A DNA stretch of 64,000 bases from CAYXAA01 sp964462985 (GCA_964462985.1 CAYXAA010000008.1:94270-158269); one strand, 5' to 3'; positions 43,636-52,929 are shown, counted from the first letter of the stretch. Numbers and translations are program-made. The notes: generated from the letters alone by a model not told the origin.

Positions 43636-44748
43636 TCAGTCGCTCAAAGCATCAAGCTCGGTGATGATGGCGTCACCCATCGCGGTGGTGCCGACGACCG
43701 TCGATCCCGACGAGGCAATGTCCTTGGTCCTGAGGCCCTTGTCGAGCGCGCTGGAGATTGCCTTGTCGAGCAGGTCGGCTTCGACGACGAGACCGAAGGA
43801 GTAGCGCAGGCACATGGCGAAGGACGCGATCATGGCGATCGGGTTGGCCGCGCCCTGGCCGGCGATATCCGGCGCGGATCCGTGCACAGGCTCGTAGAGC
43901 GCCTTGCGCTTGCCGGTCTTGGCGTCCGGTGCGCCGAGCGAGGCGGACGGCAGCATCCCGAGCGAGCCCGTCAGCATGGCGGCCACGTCGGAGAGCATGT
44001 CACCAAACAGATTGTCAGTGACGATGACGTCGAACTGCTTCGGCCAGCGCACCAGCTGCATGCCTCCGGCGTCGGCGAGCATGTGCTCAAGCTGGACGTC
44101 TTCGTATCCGGCCTTGTGTGTTGCGGTGACGACCTCGTTCCACAGGACGCCCGACTTCATCACGTTACGCTTCTCCATCGACGTGACCTTGCCCCGGCGG
44201 GTGCGGGCCAGCTCGAAGGCGGCGCGGGCAATGCGCTCTATTTCGTAGGTGTCGTAGACTTGGGTGTCGATTGCCCGTTTCTGGCCGTTGCCGAGGTCGG
44301 TGATCGTCTTCGGCTCGCCGAAATAGACGCCGCCAGTCAGCTCGCGCAGGATCAGGATGTCGAGCCCCTCGATCACCTCGCGCTTCAGCGACGAGGCATC
44401 GGCAAGCGCGGGATAGCAGATTGCCGGGCGCAGATTGGCGAAGAGTTCGAGTTCCTTGCGCAGGCGCAGGAGTCCGGCTTCGGGCCGCACCTCGTACGGC
44501 ACGCCGTCCCACTTCGGGCCACCGACGGCACCGAACAGCACTGCTCCGGCGGCCAGCGCCTTTGTCATCGTAGCGTCGCTGATCGATTGGCCATGGGCAT
44601 CATAGGCCGAGCCACCGACCAGATCCTCCTCGGTCTCGAAAGTGACGGTCCCGCGCGCGTTGAACCAGGAAATGATTTTCTTCACTTCGGCCATGATCTC
44701 CGGGCCGATGCCGTCGCCGGGAAGAAGGAGGAGCTGCTCGGTCGCCAT
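43636..44748 (-). CDS. leuB: 3-isopropylmalate dehydrogenase LeuB
   Basis: LeuB oxidatively decarboxylates 3-isopropylmalate in leucine synthesis, in the cytoplasm with NAD. The 370 residues start LLLLPGDGIGPEIMAEV and include LRKELELFANLRPA, RELTGGVYFGEPK, VTDNLFGDMLSDVAAML and EPVHGSAPDIAGQGAANP, all diagnostic. The leuCD genes are not in the window. The upstream neighbour is the threonine dehydratase-like gene, about 100 bases away. Confidence 0.98.
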   Translation of the reverse strand: MATEQLLLLPGDGIGPEIMAEVKKIISWFNARGTVTFETEEDLVGGSAYDAHGQSISDATMTKALAAGAVLFGAVGGPKWDGVPYEVRPEAGLLRLRKELELFANLRPAICYPALADASSLKREVIEGLDILILRELTGGVYFGEPKTITDLGNGQKRAIDTQVYDTYEIERIARAAFELARTRRGKVTSMEKRNVMKSGVLWNEVVTATHKAGYEDVQLEHMLADAGGMQLVRWPKQFDVIVTDNLFGDMLSDVAAMLTGSLGMLPSASLGAPDAKTGKRKALYEPVHGSAPDIAGQGAANPIAMIASFAMCLRYSFGLVVEADLLDKAISSALDKGLRTKDIASSGSTVVGTTAMGDAIITELDALSD

Positions 44749-44847
44749 GGGTGTTCTGTTCCGTTTGTATGAGCCGGTGCTTCGGCCGTGTGCTAGCGGT
44801 TCGTCCGCTCCTTGGCAAGTCGCGCCAGGATGCCGAAAGACCTCTCG

Positions 44848-45798
44848 TCAGGTCGGATATGTCGACAGATCCACGTTGCCGCCGCAAACGAGTACCCCAA
44901 CGCGCTCGCCCGGCGCCGGACGGTAGGCACCGGAGACAAGCGCGGCGAGCGCGGTTGCGCCGCCCGGCTCGGCGGCGATCTGCGCCTCGCGCCAAAGCCG
45001 GCGCTGGGCTTCGACGATCGCCGCATCGTCGACCAGTATGGTGTCTGCGACCGCATCGACGCATTGGGCGTAGACGATGTCACCAACGCGCTTGGCGCCG
45101 AGGCTGTCGGCGGCGACGCTCGCCACTGGAACATCCACCGGGCCGCCGCCCTGCATGGCGCGGTGGAGGGCGCAGGAGCCTTCGGGTTCCACGGCCACGA
45201 CCTTGACCTTGCCCTTGCCCCTGCCCTTGTACCAGCAGGCGATGCCGGCGATCAGCCCACCGCCGCCGACAGCGACGAGCACCGAGTCGAGATCCGGAGC
45301 CTGTGCCTGCCATTCTAAGGCGATCGTGCCCTGGCCCGCGATGGTCTCCGCGGCATCGTAGGGGTGAATGTCAAGGGCGGCGGTCTCGGCGCGATGACGG
45401 GCACAGGCGTTGGCCGCCTCGGCATAAGCGTTGCCGCTGACATGGAGCCGGGCACCGTAGCCCCTGATCTTGGCGACCTTGGCCGGGCTGGAGATCTCGG
45501 GCACGAAGATGTCGACGCCGATACCAAGCGCACGGGCCGCATAGGCGACGGCGGCACCATGGTTGCCGCCCGAGGCAGCGGCAATGCCGGCCGGCGGGAT
45601 GTCGCGCGTCAGGAGATTGTTGAAGGCGCCGCGCGCCTTGAACGAGCCGGCGTGCTGGAACAGCTCGAGCTTGAGGCTGATGGCGCGGTCGAGACCGAAG
45701 GCTCGATCTCCGGAGTTCATGACCGGCGTCTGGCGCACATGCGCGGCGATGCGCTCATGAGCAGCCAAAATGTCGGCGGGGGTCACAGGTGCGGTCAC
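44848..45798 (-). CDS. PLP-dependent threonine/serine dehydratase family enzyme
   Basis: This 316-residue fold-type II PLP enzyme shows the Schiff-base lysine in AGSFKARGAFNNLL, the phosphate cup SGGNHGAAVAYAA, and VGGGGLIAGIACWYKG near residue 180. It lacks the C-terminal ACT/regulatory domain of biosynthetic IlvA, so it is a short catabolic-type threonine/serine dehydratase or a racemase/ectoine-type relative. It converts threonine (or serine) to 2-oxobutyrate (or pyruvate) and ammonia if the family assignment is right. Confidence 0.88.
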   Translation of the reverse strand: MTAPVTPADILAAHERIAAHVRQTPVMNSGDRAFGLDRAISLKLELFQHAGSFKARGAFNNLLTRDIPPAGIAAASGGNHGAAVAYAARALGIGVDIFVPEISSPAKVAKIRGYGARLHVSGNAYAEAANACARHRAETAALDIHPYDAAETIAGQGTIALEWQAQAPDLDSVLVAVGGGGLIAGIACWYKGRGKGKVKVVAVEPEGSCALHRAMQGGGPVDVPVASVAADSLGAKRVGDIVYAQCVDAVADTILVDDAAIVEAQRRLWREAQIAAEPGGATALAALVSGAYRPAPGERVGVLVCGGNVDLSTYPT

Positions 45799-45916
45799 TT
45801 AAAGTCTCCTCGATCGACTGAGGGGGGCTCCAGCCGAAGGGCGAATCCCCGGCTCACGGGGCATGTACCCCAGCGTTGCGCTCGTCTCCAGAAGGATGCA
45901 ACGCAACGGGTGGCCG

Positions 45917-46675
45917 TCAGGCCAGGGCCTGATAGGCGATGTCGAGAGCAAGCAGCGTCATCACCGTTTTGAACCCGATGCGAAACATCGTCTCCGGCAT
46001 GCGGCGCAGCAGGTGTGTGCCGGCGAGCGTACCGATGAAGCCCGTCGCCACCATTGCGGCTATCAGCGGCAGCCAGGGCAGGAAATCGAAACCGAGCAGG
46101 CCGAATACGGCGATCTTGAGGAGGTGCTGGAGCACCATGGAAGCAGCATGCGTTGCGACGAGGCCGAAGCGATCCTTGATCAGCGGATTGAGAAGTGCAG
46201 CGACCAGCGGGCCCGTCGCCCCAAACACCATCGAAACCGCCGCGGAGGCAACTCCGGCGACGCCGATCGCATAGGCCGGCAGGCGCTGGAACTTCGGCTT
46301 GGCACCCCAGACCGACCACAGAACGAACAGGGCGAGGGCGAGTTTCAATGGCCGGTCGGGCAAGCCGGCGACCGCATAGCCGCCGATCCAGGCGCCGAAC
46401 ACGGCGCCGACGCCGAGCCACAGCACGATCCGCCAGACGATGTGCCGGCGTTGCACGATGGCGCGGCCGCTATTTGATCCGAGCTGAATGACGCCGTGAA
46501 CCGGCACTACCACGGCGAGTGGTAGAGCCCCAGCCAGGAGGGCCATCATTGCGATGCCGCCGCCAAGGCCGAAGGCGGCCGTGATTGCCGAGGTGAAGAG
46601 GCTGCCGATGACCAGAACAAGGGCAAACAGCGGGCCGACGTCGGCCGGCAGCAGGGTTGAAAAGATGATATCCAT
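45917..46675 (-). CDS. TauE/SafE family membrane permease
   Basis: This 252-residue integral membrane protein of the TauE/SafE (DUF81) family has the repeats typical of it: LGGGIAMMALLAGALPLAVVVPVHGVIQLGSN in the first half and GFIGTLAGTHLLRRMPETMFRIGFK near the end. About seven hydrophobic segments are seen. Members export sulfite or organosulfonates or import anions; the substrate is unknown. It lies 7 bases after the GNAT gene on the same strand. Confidence 0.9.
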   Translation of the reverse strand: MDIIFSTLLPADVGPLFALVLVIGSLFTSAITAAFGLGGGIAMMALLAGALPLAVVVPVHGVIQLGSNSGRAIVQRRHIVWRIVLWLGVGAVFGAWIGGYAVAGLPDRPLKLALALFVLWSVWGAKPKFQRLPAYAIGVAGVASAAVSMVFGATGPLVAALLNPLIKDRFGLVATHAASMVLQHLLKIAVFGLLGFDFLPWLPLIAAMVATGFIGTLAGTHLLRRMPETMFRIGFKTVMTLLALDIAYQALA

Positions 46676-46682
46676 GAATGGA

Positions 46683-47168
46683 TTACCGGAGGGGCCGCGT
46701 CATCGTCAGCGTGTCGTCAAAGAAGCCGAGCCGCTTGTAAAAGGCACGGCCGCGGCTGTTGTTGGCGAAGACCGCAAGCGTCATCAGCCGGTGGCCCTGT
46801 GCCGCGGCCCAGGCCTCGACCGCACGCATGAGTGCCGCAGCAATGCCATGTCCCTCGGCGGCTTCGGTCAGACACAATAACGCGAGATGGCAGCAGGCTT
46901 CGCCGGTGATTTCGTCGGCACGCTCCTGAGCGATGGCAAAGCCAAGGCGACAGCCGACCCTGTCTTCGGCGATCAGCGCGATGCAGGCTGTGCCGCCTTC
47001 TGCCAAAAGATCCGCCGTGTACCCGCGTTGGAAGCTGAGAACGTCTGCGATCGGGTGCCAGTCGAGCTCGGCCACTGCAGCGAGCCGCGGCGACAAGCCG
47101 ATCACAAATGCGTGGTCGGCCGGGTCTGCGCGGTCGAAGACGCGGATTCGAGGCTCCAAGGCTGTCAC
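46683..47168 (-). CDS. GNAT family N-acetyltransferase
   Basis: This 161-residue acetyltransferase shows the GNAT motif A region (CLTEAAEGHGIAAALMRAVEAWAAAQGH) and motif B (ANNSRGRAFYKRLGFFDD). The substrate is unknown. It lies 18 bases downstream of the M20 hydrolase gene and 7 bases upstream of the TauE-type permease, so the three may be one operon. Confidence 0.88.
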   Translation of the reverse strand: MTALEPRIRVFDRADPADHAFVIGLSPRLAAVAELDWHPIADVLSFQRGYTADLLAEGGTACIALIAEDRVGCRLGFAIAQERADEITGEACCHLALLCLTEAAEGHGIAAALMRAVEAWAAAQGHRLMTLAVFANNSRGRAFYKRLGFFDDTLTMTRPLR

Positions 47169-47186
47169 GGACGTTCGGTAAGAAGA

Positions 47187-48353
47187 TCAGGCCGGCATGG
47201 CCGTCTCGACCAGCTTCACCCAATAGGAGCAGCCGACCGGAATCAGATCGTCGTTGAAGTCGTAGGCGGGGTGATGCAGCGCGGCACTGTCGCCGTTTCC
47301 AGCGAAAATGAAGGCACCCGGTCTCTCCTGCAGCATGAAGGAGAAGTCCTCGCCACCCATCGTCGGCGGCACTGACGTGTCAACATTGTCGGCGCCTGCG
47401 ATCTGTCGGGCGACAGCGGCGGCGAATTCGGTCTGCTCGGGATGGTTCATGGTGACCGGGTAATCGCGCGAATATGTCAGCTTCGCCGTGGCTCCGAAGG
47501 CGGCGGCCACGGTCGAGACAATATGTCCGAGACGCTCTTCCGCCATATCGCGCAGCTCCGGCTTCAGAGTGCGCACGGTGCCACGCAGCAGCGCGGTTTG
47601 CGGGATCACGTTGTCAGTGAAGCCGGCCTGAAACAGGGTGATCGAGACGACGAGCGATTCCAGCGGATCCGCATTTCGGCTGACGATTGACTGCAGAGCA
47701 TTGACGATCTGGCAGCCAACCAGAATGGTGTCGACAGTCTCATGCGGCTTGGCGGCATGGCCGCCGCGGCCCTCGATCTCGATCGTGATGCGGTCGGCCG
47801 CTGCCATGATGCCGCCTGGCCGGATTGCGAAAGTACCGACCGGCGCACCCGGCATATTGTGCATGCCGTAAACTTCCTGGATACCAAAGCGGTCCATCAG
47901 GCCGTCGTCGATCATCGCCTTTGCGCCGGCCCCGCCTTCCTCCGCCGGCTGGAAAATGACCACGACCGTGCCGTTGAAGTTGCGCGTCTCGGCGAGATAT
48001 TGTGCGGCACCGAGCAGCATCGCAGTGTGCCCATCATGGCCGCAGGCGTGCATCTTGCCGGCGACGGTCGAGGCATAGGGTTTGCCGGTAATTTCTTCGA
48101 TCGGCAGTGCGTCCATGTCTGCGCGCAGGCCGACCACCTTTCCGGAGGCCTGGCTGCGGCCGTGGATCACGCCGACGACGCCAGTCCTGCCGATTCCCGT
48201 CACCACCTCGTCGACGCCGAAGTCCTTGAGCTTGTCCGCCACCAGGGCCGCGGTGCGGTACGTGTCGTAGAGCAGCTCAGGATGTGCATGGATATCGCGC
48301 CGCCAGGCGGTGATGTTTTCGGCAAGTTCGGCGAAGCGGTTGACGATCGGCAT
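47187..48353 (-). CDS. M20 family metallo-amidohydrolase (hippurate hydrolase-like)
   Basis: This dinuclear metal hydrolase of 388 residues starts with RFAELAENITAWRRDIHAHPELLYD. It has the metal ligands in MHACGHDGHTAMLLG and the catalytic pair of acidic residues in AEEGGAGAKAM. It is of the amidohydrolase / hippuricase / N-acetyl-amino acid hydrolase type, and the exact substrate cannot be told. The ATG at 48353 has GAGGA upstream; an extension to 48440 was rejected. Confidence 0.92.
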   Translation of the reverse strand: MPIVNRFAELAENITAWRRDIHAHPELLYDTYRTAALVADKLKDFGVDEVVTGIGRTGVVGVIHGRSQASGKVVGLRADMDALPIEEITGKPYASTVAGKMHACGHDGHTAMLLGAAQYLAETRNFNGTVVVIFQPAEEGGAGAKAMIDDGLMDRFGIQEVYGMHNMPGAPVGTFAIRPGGIMAAADRITIEIEGRGGHAAKPHETVDTILVGCQIVNALQSIVSRNADPLESLVVSITLFQAGFTDNVIPQTALLRGTVRTLKPELRDMAEERLGHIVSTVAAAFGATAKLTYSRDYPVTMNHPEQTEFAAAVARQIAGADNVDTSVPPTMGGEDFSFMLQERPGAFIFAGNGDSAALHHPAYDFNDDLIPVGCSYWVKLVETAMPA

Positions 48354-48482
48354 CGGGGTCCTCGAATGGGTCGGATGGCGGGCCGCGGCGCGGCCATGGT
48401 GGGAAGGCTGCATCTGACGCCCGGAATGCGTGAGGCGCAAGCCCGATTTGTGGGCTGGGGCCGACTTGAGTTGCAGCTTCCT

Positions 48483-49139
48483 CTATCTGCGCAGCCGGAA
48501 GACGCTAGTGCGCTTGACGGCGGCATCCTCCAGGGCCCGGATCACGGGCACCTCATAGGTCTTGATCAACTCTAGGCGCTCTTTCGGCAGGTAGCTGCGG
48601 CCCGGATCACCGATGTAAATAGAGACGCCGGCTGCAAGAGCCCGGTCCAGCCAGGAGAGCACCCGCTCCGCCATCGGCTTCTCGTAAAAGACATCGCCGC
48701 AGAGCAGGATATCCGCCTCCGGCGCTCCGCCCGCCGTCACGTCGTCCTCGGTCACGGACACCGCGACGCGGTTCAGCGCGGCGTTGATTCCGATCGCCGC
48801 CAGTGCGAAACGGTCAATCTCGCTCGCCGTCACCGTCGCTGCACCGGCCTTCGCCGCAGCAATTGCCACCAGACCGGATCCGGCGGCGAAGTCGAATACC
48901 CGCCTGCCGGCGACGAGATCGGGATGGTCGAGGATGTAGCGAGCGAGCGCCTGGCCGCCGGCCCAGGCAAAGGCCCAGAACGGCGGCGGCAGGCCCATCT
49001 CGCCGAGATCCTCCTCGGTCTTCTGCCACAGAGCCATCGCCTCGTCTGCGAGCCGCAGCCGGATTTCCGGCGCGTGCGGCACGGCGTGGACCACAGTCTC
49101 AGCGAGAACGAAGGCAGCGGGGTCGAGACCGGTGGGCAT
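48483..49139 (-). CDS. Class I methyltransferase, family 16 (ETFB-lysine-methyltransferase-like)
   Basis: This 218-residue SAM methyltransferase has motif I FDFAAGSGLVAIAAAKAG, an acidic residue ending the next strand (ASEIDR) and the post-II motif CGDVFYE. The C-terminal part (SIYIGDPGRSYLPKERLELI) and the opening PFWAFAWAGGQALARYI are typical of bacterial METTL20-like enzymes. A homologue in Agrobacterium methylates ETF beta subunits, so the substrate may be a protein; this is an inference. The ATG at 49139 was chosen over a GTG at 49157. A paralogue lies at 51564. Confidence 0.88.
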   Translation of the reverse strand: MPTGLDPAAFVLAETVVHAVPHAPEIRLRLADEAMALWQKTEEDLGEMGLPPPFWAFAWAGGQALARYILDHPDLVAGRRVFDFAAGSGLVAIAAAKAGAATVTASEIDRFALAAIGINAALNRVAVSVTEDDVTAGGAPEADILLCGDVFYEKPMAERVLSWLDRALAAGVSIYIGDPGRSYLPKERLELIKTYEVPVIRALEDAAVKRTSVFRLRR

Positions 49140-49183
49140 TGTTTGATTCTTGCACACTCCGTCCGGCCCGCCCAGCTGTCTAC

Positions 49184-49609
49184 CTATCCATCATCGTCAA
49201 GGCCGCCCATTGCGCAGACGATCTTCCATTCCTCCGCTGTCACAGGCTGGACGGAGAGGCGCATCGAGGTGACGAGTGCCATGTCCTTGAGCTTTGGCTC
49301 GGCCTTGATCGCGGCCAGGGTAACCGGCTTCGGCATGTCGCGCACCGCCTTGATGTCGACGCACTCCCAGCGCGGATCGTCGGTCGTGCTGTCAGGATGC
49401 GCCGTCTTGCAGACCTCGACGATGCCCACGATCTCCTTGCCCTCGTTTGAGTGGTAGAAGAAGCCGCGGTCGCCAATCTGCATCTCCCGCATGTTGTTGC
49501 GAGCCTGGTAATTGCGCACGCCGTCCCACTCCTCGCCGGCTTCGCCTCGTGCCTTCTGCATGTCCCAGGACCAGGTCGACGGCTCGGACTTGAACAACCA
49601 ATAGCGCAA
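49184..49609 (-). CDS. EVE domain protein
   Basis: This 141-residue PUA-like EVE domain protein has the signature YWLFKSEPSTWSWD at its start, GVRNYQARNNMREMQIGDRGFFYHSNEGKEI in the middle and LTSMRLSVQPV-like sequence near the end. EVE domains bind modified cytosines or RNA bases. The start is a TTG at 49609 with GGAGG nine bases upstream; the protein then begins exactly where relatives do. It lies 4 bases after the YciI gene stop. Confidence 0.92.
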   Translation of the reverse strand: MRYWLFKSEPSTWSWDMQKARGEAGEEWDGVRNYQARNNMREMQIGDRGFFYHSNEGKEIVGIVEVCKTAHPDSTTDDPRWECVDIKAVRDMPKPVTLAAIKAEPKLKDMALVTSMRLSVQPVTAEEWKIVCAMGGLDDDG

Positions 49610-49613
49610 GGCT

Positions 49614-49901
49614 TCACACCTCCGGGTTGTTGATCGCCCATTTCCACGGGCGAATCTCGACGGTTTCGAACAGGCCGGCGCGAGCGTATGGGTCTTCCTC
49701 GGCGACAGCGAGCGCCTCGTCGCGGCTCGAGGCTTCAAATATCAGCAGGCTACCGGTCATCTCACCGTCGTCGTCGAGGAACGGGCCGGCGGCCTTGAGC
49801 CGATCGCCCATGGCCTTGAGGAACTCCAGATGAGCCGGCCGGTTGTCGAGTCGCACCTGGAGGGAGTGCGGCTTGTCTGTGCAGATCAGGGCATAAAGCA
49901 T
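49614..49901 (-). CDS. YciI family protein
   Basis: This 95-residue dimeric alpha/beta protein of the YciI/YCII family begins MLYALICTDKPHSLQVRLDNRPAHLEFL. It has the segment LLIFEASSRDEALAVAEEDPYARAGLFETVEIRPW. The His/Asp pair of the family is partly visible (TDKP; EDPYA). Its biological role is unknown. The order gpsA / YciI / EVE is typical for rhizobia. A Shine-Dalgarno (AAGGAG) precedes the ATG. Confidence 0.94.
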   Translation of the reverse strand: MLYALICTDKPHSLQVRLDNRPAHLEFLKAMGDRLKAAGPFLDDDGEMTGSLLIFEASSRDEALAVAEEDPYARAGLFETVEIRPWKWAINNPEV

Positions 49902-49948
49902 CAGGTTCTCCTTGGTGATATGGACCGTAGCTTGCGCAACTTGCGCCG

Positions 49949-50947
49949 TCAGCCGTCCTCGCGCTTGAGGGGACGAGTCATCAACGCCGCCAGCGCAGTG
50001 TCGAGATCCAGCGCGCCGTCGAGAACGGCCGCAACGGCCGCGGTGATCGGCAGGTCAACACGGTGGCGCCGGCCGAGATCAACGGCGATCGCCGCGCTGT
50101 GAACGCCCTCGGCGAGCTTGCCTCCGGCCAGCGCCACCACCGGACTGCCGCGCCCGAGGGCAACGCCGAACGCAAAATTGCGCGACTGCTCCGACGTGCA
50201 GGTAAGCACAAGGTCGCCAAGGCCGGACAGGCCGGTCAGGGTCTCTGACCGGGCGCCGAGCGCAACGCCCAGACGAGTGAGCTCGGCAAAGCCGCGCGCC
50301 GTCAGTGCGGCCTGGGCGCTAGCCCCCCAGCCCTTTCCGACCACGGCACCGCAGGCGATGGCCAGCACGTTCTTCAACGCGCCGCCAATCTGTACGCCGG
50401 TGAGGTCGGTCGAGGCGTAGGGGCGGAACGTCGGGCTTGCGAGCGTCGCCGTCAGCCGGTCGGCCAGCGCTTCGTCCTCGGCCGCTACGGTTACTGCGGT
50501 CGGCAGGCCTCTGGCCACGTCGGTCGCGAAGCTCGGACCGGACAGGGCAGCTGCCCGAGCCTGGGGCAGGGTGGTCGCAAGTACCTCGGACAGCAGCAGG
50601 CCGGTCGCGCGTTCGATGCCCTTGGCGCAAAGCACCACTGGCGTTGCGAGCGGGAGTGCCGGTGCCATGGCCTCGGCCATTTGGCGTGTGGTCTGGGCCG
50701 GCGTTGCAAGGAGCACCGCGTCCGCCCGCTTCAGCACAGCGGTGAGATTGTCTGTGGCTCTGAGCGGTACGTCGAACCGAATTCCTGGCAGGTAGGCGGG
50801 ATTGTGGTGCTCGTCATTGACGGCGCGAAGCGTGGCGGCATCTCGGCCCCAAAGCGTGACCTCTCGCCCGGCGCGGGCAGCAGCGAGCGCCAGCGCCGTG
50901 CCCCAGGCGCCACCGCCGAGAACCGCGATGCGCGAGAAAGCTGTCAT
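49949..50947 (-). CDS. gpsA: NAD(P)H-dependent glycerol-3-phosphate dehydrogenase GpsA
   Basis: GpsA makes sn-glycerol 3-phosphate from dihydroxyacetone phosphate for phospholipid synthesis. The 332 residues start with the nucleotide-binding IAVLGGGAWGTALALAAA. GGALKNVLAIACGAVVGKGWG holds the catalytic Lys, and SETLTGLSGLGDLVLTC the substrate-binding loop. Its start overlaps the stop of the upstream NUDIX gene by 4 bases (ATGA). In many relatives tsaD lies directly upstream instead. Confidence 0.98.
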   Translation of the reverse strand: MTAFSRIAVLGGGAWGTALALAAARAGREVTLWGRDAATLRAVNDEHHNPAYLPGIRFDVPLRATDNLTAVLKRADAVLLATPAQTTRQMAEAMAPALPLATPVVLCAKGIERATGLLLSEVLATTLPQARAAALSGPSFATDVARGLPTAVTVAAEDEALADRLTATLASPTFRPYASTDLTGVQIGGALKNVLAIACGAVVGKGWGASAQAALTARGFAELTRLGVALGARSETLTGLSGLGDLVLTCTSEQSRNFAFGVALGRGSPVVALAGGKLAEGVHSAAIAVDLGRRHRVDLPITAAVAAVLDGALDLDTALAALMTRPLKREDG

Positions 50948-51402
50948 CCCCCCGCTCCCACACGCTGCCGCAGCGCGTCGAGTGGATCCCCGAAGCCGAG
51001 GAAGAACCGACCGGCGTCGCGAGCGAGCGGGCCGAACAGGTCGATCCAGTGTAGGTGGAAGCGGATCGGGGCACCGCCGCCCGAGGGGGTCATCTCATAG
51101 TGCTCCCAACTCTCGCGCGGGGCGCTGCAGATCCGGGCGTGATAAAGCCGTCGGCAGTGCAGGTCGCGGCCGCGCTCGTTGTCGAACAGGACCTCCTGGT
51201 CGGTGAGATGGTCCAGGGCGACGGCAAGCTCGAGCCCGGTCTCCTCGCGAAATTCACGGCGCGCGCCCTGAAGGTGGCTTTCGCCCGGATCGAGCGTGCC
51301 GCCCGGCACTTGCAGCCCGACCGCGGGCTGATCCGGCTGGTCGAATACCAGCAGGCGGGCGCCGCAGGTGAGATAGACATAGGCCTTGTGCACGACGCGC
51401 AT
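50944..51402 (-). CDS. NUDIX hydrolase
   Basis: This 152-residue NUDIX protein has the full box GTLDPGESHLQGARREFREE and then TGL, matching GX5EX7REUXEEXGU. It ends with GFGDPLDALRQRVGAG. The substrate (a nucleoside diphosphate derivative) is unknown. The ATG at 51402 starts the family-like MRVVHKAYVYLTCGARLLVF; a longer frame to 51552 was rejected. The stop overlaps the gpsA start by 4 bases, so it drives gpsA translation. Confidence 0.9.
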   Translation of the reverse strand: MRVVHKAYVYLTCGARLLVFDQPDQPAVGLQVPGGTLDPGESHLQGARREFREETGLELAVALDHLTDQEVLFDNERGRDLHCRRLYHARICSAPRESWEHYEMTPSGGGAPIRFHLHWIDLFGPLARDAGRFFLGFGDPLDALRQRVGAGG

Positions 51403-51563
51403 GAAGTATCCCACGTTTGCGGCAGGGGGAACGGCTGCGCGAACGTTCGTAGCAAAATCCGGCCGCGGCGCAAGAGCACTCCGGCTGCACTGGCTTTCCG
51501 CTTGCGACGCTGGCCTTGGCCTGCCAAGACCAGTGAGCGCATCCTCCGGCACGCAGAACCATC

Positions 51564-52250
51564 ATGATCGTCGCAGTCACGCCGTCCGTTGCACCACCTC
51601 CTACGGACCCGAAAGCGTTCATTGCCGCGAACCTGCCGCTCGCGACTGTCCCCGGCGTACCGGAGTTCCGGCTGCATCTCGCCACGCCGGCGAGCGGGCT
51701 GTGGCGTCTTGCTGCGGCCGGAGACGAGGACTTCGCCACTCCGTACTGGGCCTATTGCTGGGGCGGGGGCCTCGCACTTGCCCGACACTTCCTCGACCGG
51801 CCCGAGACGGTCTCCGGCCGGCGGGTGCTCGACCTCGGCACCGGCTCCGGTCTCGTTGCGATCGCCGCTGCCAAGGTCGGGGCCGCGACGGTTGCCGCGG
51901 CGGACGTCGACCGCCATGCTCTGGTCGCTGTTTCCCTCAACGCGGAAGCCAATGGCGTCGCCGTGACCACCGTCCTCTGCGACCTGATCGCCGATTCGCC
52001 GCCCGCCGTGGATCTGATCACCGTTGGCGACATGTTCTATGAGGCGGCGCTGGCCGCAAGGGTGCTCGCCTTTCTCGACCGCTGCCACGCCGCGGGCATC
52101 GATGTGCTGATCGGCGATCCTTGGCGTGCCTTCCTGCCGCGCTCGCGATTGCGCCTTGTCGCGGACTATCCCGTCCTCGACTTTGGTGACAGCGCGGGCG
52201 CGACCAACCGGCGCGGCGGCGTGTTCGCGCTCGAGAAGAAGGAGCGATAA
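51564..52250 (+). CDS. Class I methyltransferase, family 16, paralogue of the 48.5 kb gene
   Basis: This 228-residue methyltransferase has the same plan as the gene at 48483: PYWAYCWGGGLALARHFLD, motif I LDLGTGSGLVAIAAAKVG, ADVDR, post-II VGDMFYE and LIGDPWRAFLPRSRLRLV near the C-terminus. The two are clearly related but divergent. It is divergent from the NUDIX gene; the roughly 160 bases between them must carry both promoters. No good ribosome binding site was seen before the ATG at 51564. A family-based role in protein lysine methylation is possible, not shown. Confidence 0.88.
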   Translation: MIVAVTPSVAPPPTDPKAFIAANLPLATVPGVPEFRLHLATPASGLWRLAAAGDEDFATPYWAYCWGGGLALARHFLDRPETVSGRRVLDLGTGSGLVAIAAAKVGAATVAAADVDRHALVAVSLNAEANGVAVTTVLCDLIADSPPAVDLITVGDMFYEAALAARVLAFLDRCHAAGIDVLIGDPWRAFLPRSRLRLVADYPVLDFGDSAGATNRRGGVFALEKKER

Positions 52251-52521
52251 GCGCCGAACGGTACGCAGACGGGGCGCTTTTGTCCGCGACCTCTACCGTC
52301 GAGCTTAACCTGCGCTCTGACAGCCTTCGGCCGAACGCAACATGCTGTATTGGGCAAGCTCCATGCGGCACAGGCTACCGGGAAGGTGTCTTCGTCCGCT
52401 GTTGCCACAACGTTGTCAGCAGCAGGCTGTTATCACAGACGATAACGGCAGCCATTCCGGCACGTCGGCGAGGTGCCGACCGCGCGTGGATGAATCGGCG
52501 CTGCCAACGGGAGAATTCGCC

Positions 52522-52929
52522 ATGGGCAACGACGTACCCACGATCATGTCCCACGTCTCGATCGGCGTCAGAGATTTTGAGCGATCGGTGGCGTTCTACG
52601 ACAAGGTGCTTGCGACGATTGGCGCCCGCCGACTGATGGAGCATCCCGGAGCGGTCGCCTACGGCAAGCAGTTTCCCGAGTTCTGGGTGCAGACGCCGTT
52701 TGACGGCAAGGCGCCCAGCGTGGGCAACGGCACGCATTTCGGGTTCCTCGCCCCCGACAATGCAACGGTGGATGCCTTCTATGCCGCCGCACTCGAGGCA
52801 GGCGCCGAACCCGATGGCGCGCCCGGCCCGCGTCCGCACTACGGCGACCCCTACTACGGTTGCTTTGTTCGGGATCCCGACGGCCACAAGATCGAGGCCA
52901 TGGCCTGGAACGGGCCGGTTCCGGATTGA
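52522..52929 (+). CDS. VOC family protein (glyoxalase/bleomycin-resistance-like)
   Basis: This 135-residue protein of the vicinal oxygen chelate fold reads MSHVSIGVRDFERSVAFYDKVL at the N-terminus and YYGCFVRDPDGHKIEAM at the C-terminus. The metal ligands are the His in SHVSIG, the His in GTHFGFL and the Glu in KIEAM. The substrate is unknown. The ATG at 52522 has GGGAGAA upstream. Confidence 0.9.
   Translation: MGNDVPTIMSHVSIGVRDFERSVAFYDKVLATIGARRLMEHPGAVAYGKQFPEFWVQTPFDGKAPSVGNGTHFGFLAPDNATVDAFYAAALEAGAEPDGAPGPRPHYGDPYYGCFVRDPDGHKIEAMAWNGPVPD

Noticed and set aside
45858..45871. GGGG-N6-CCCC dyad near the dehydratase-TauE junction
   Set aside because: Arms of only four identical bases are expected by chance in DNA this GC-rich, and no T-run follows.
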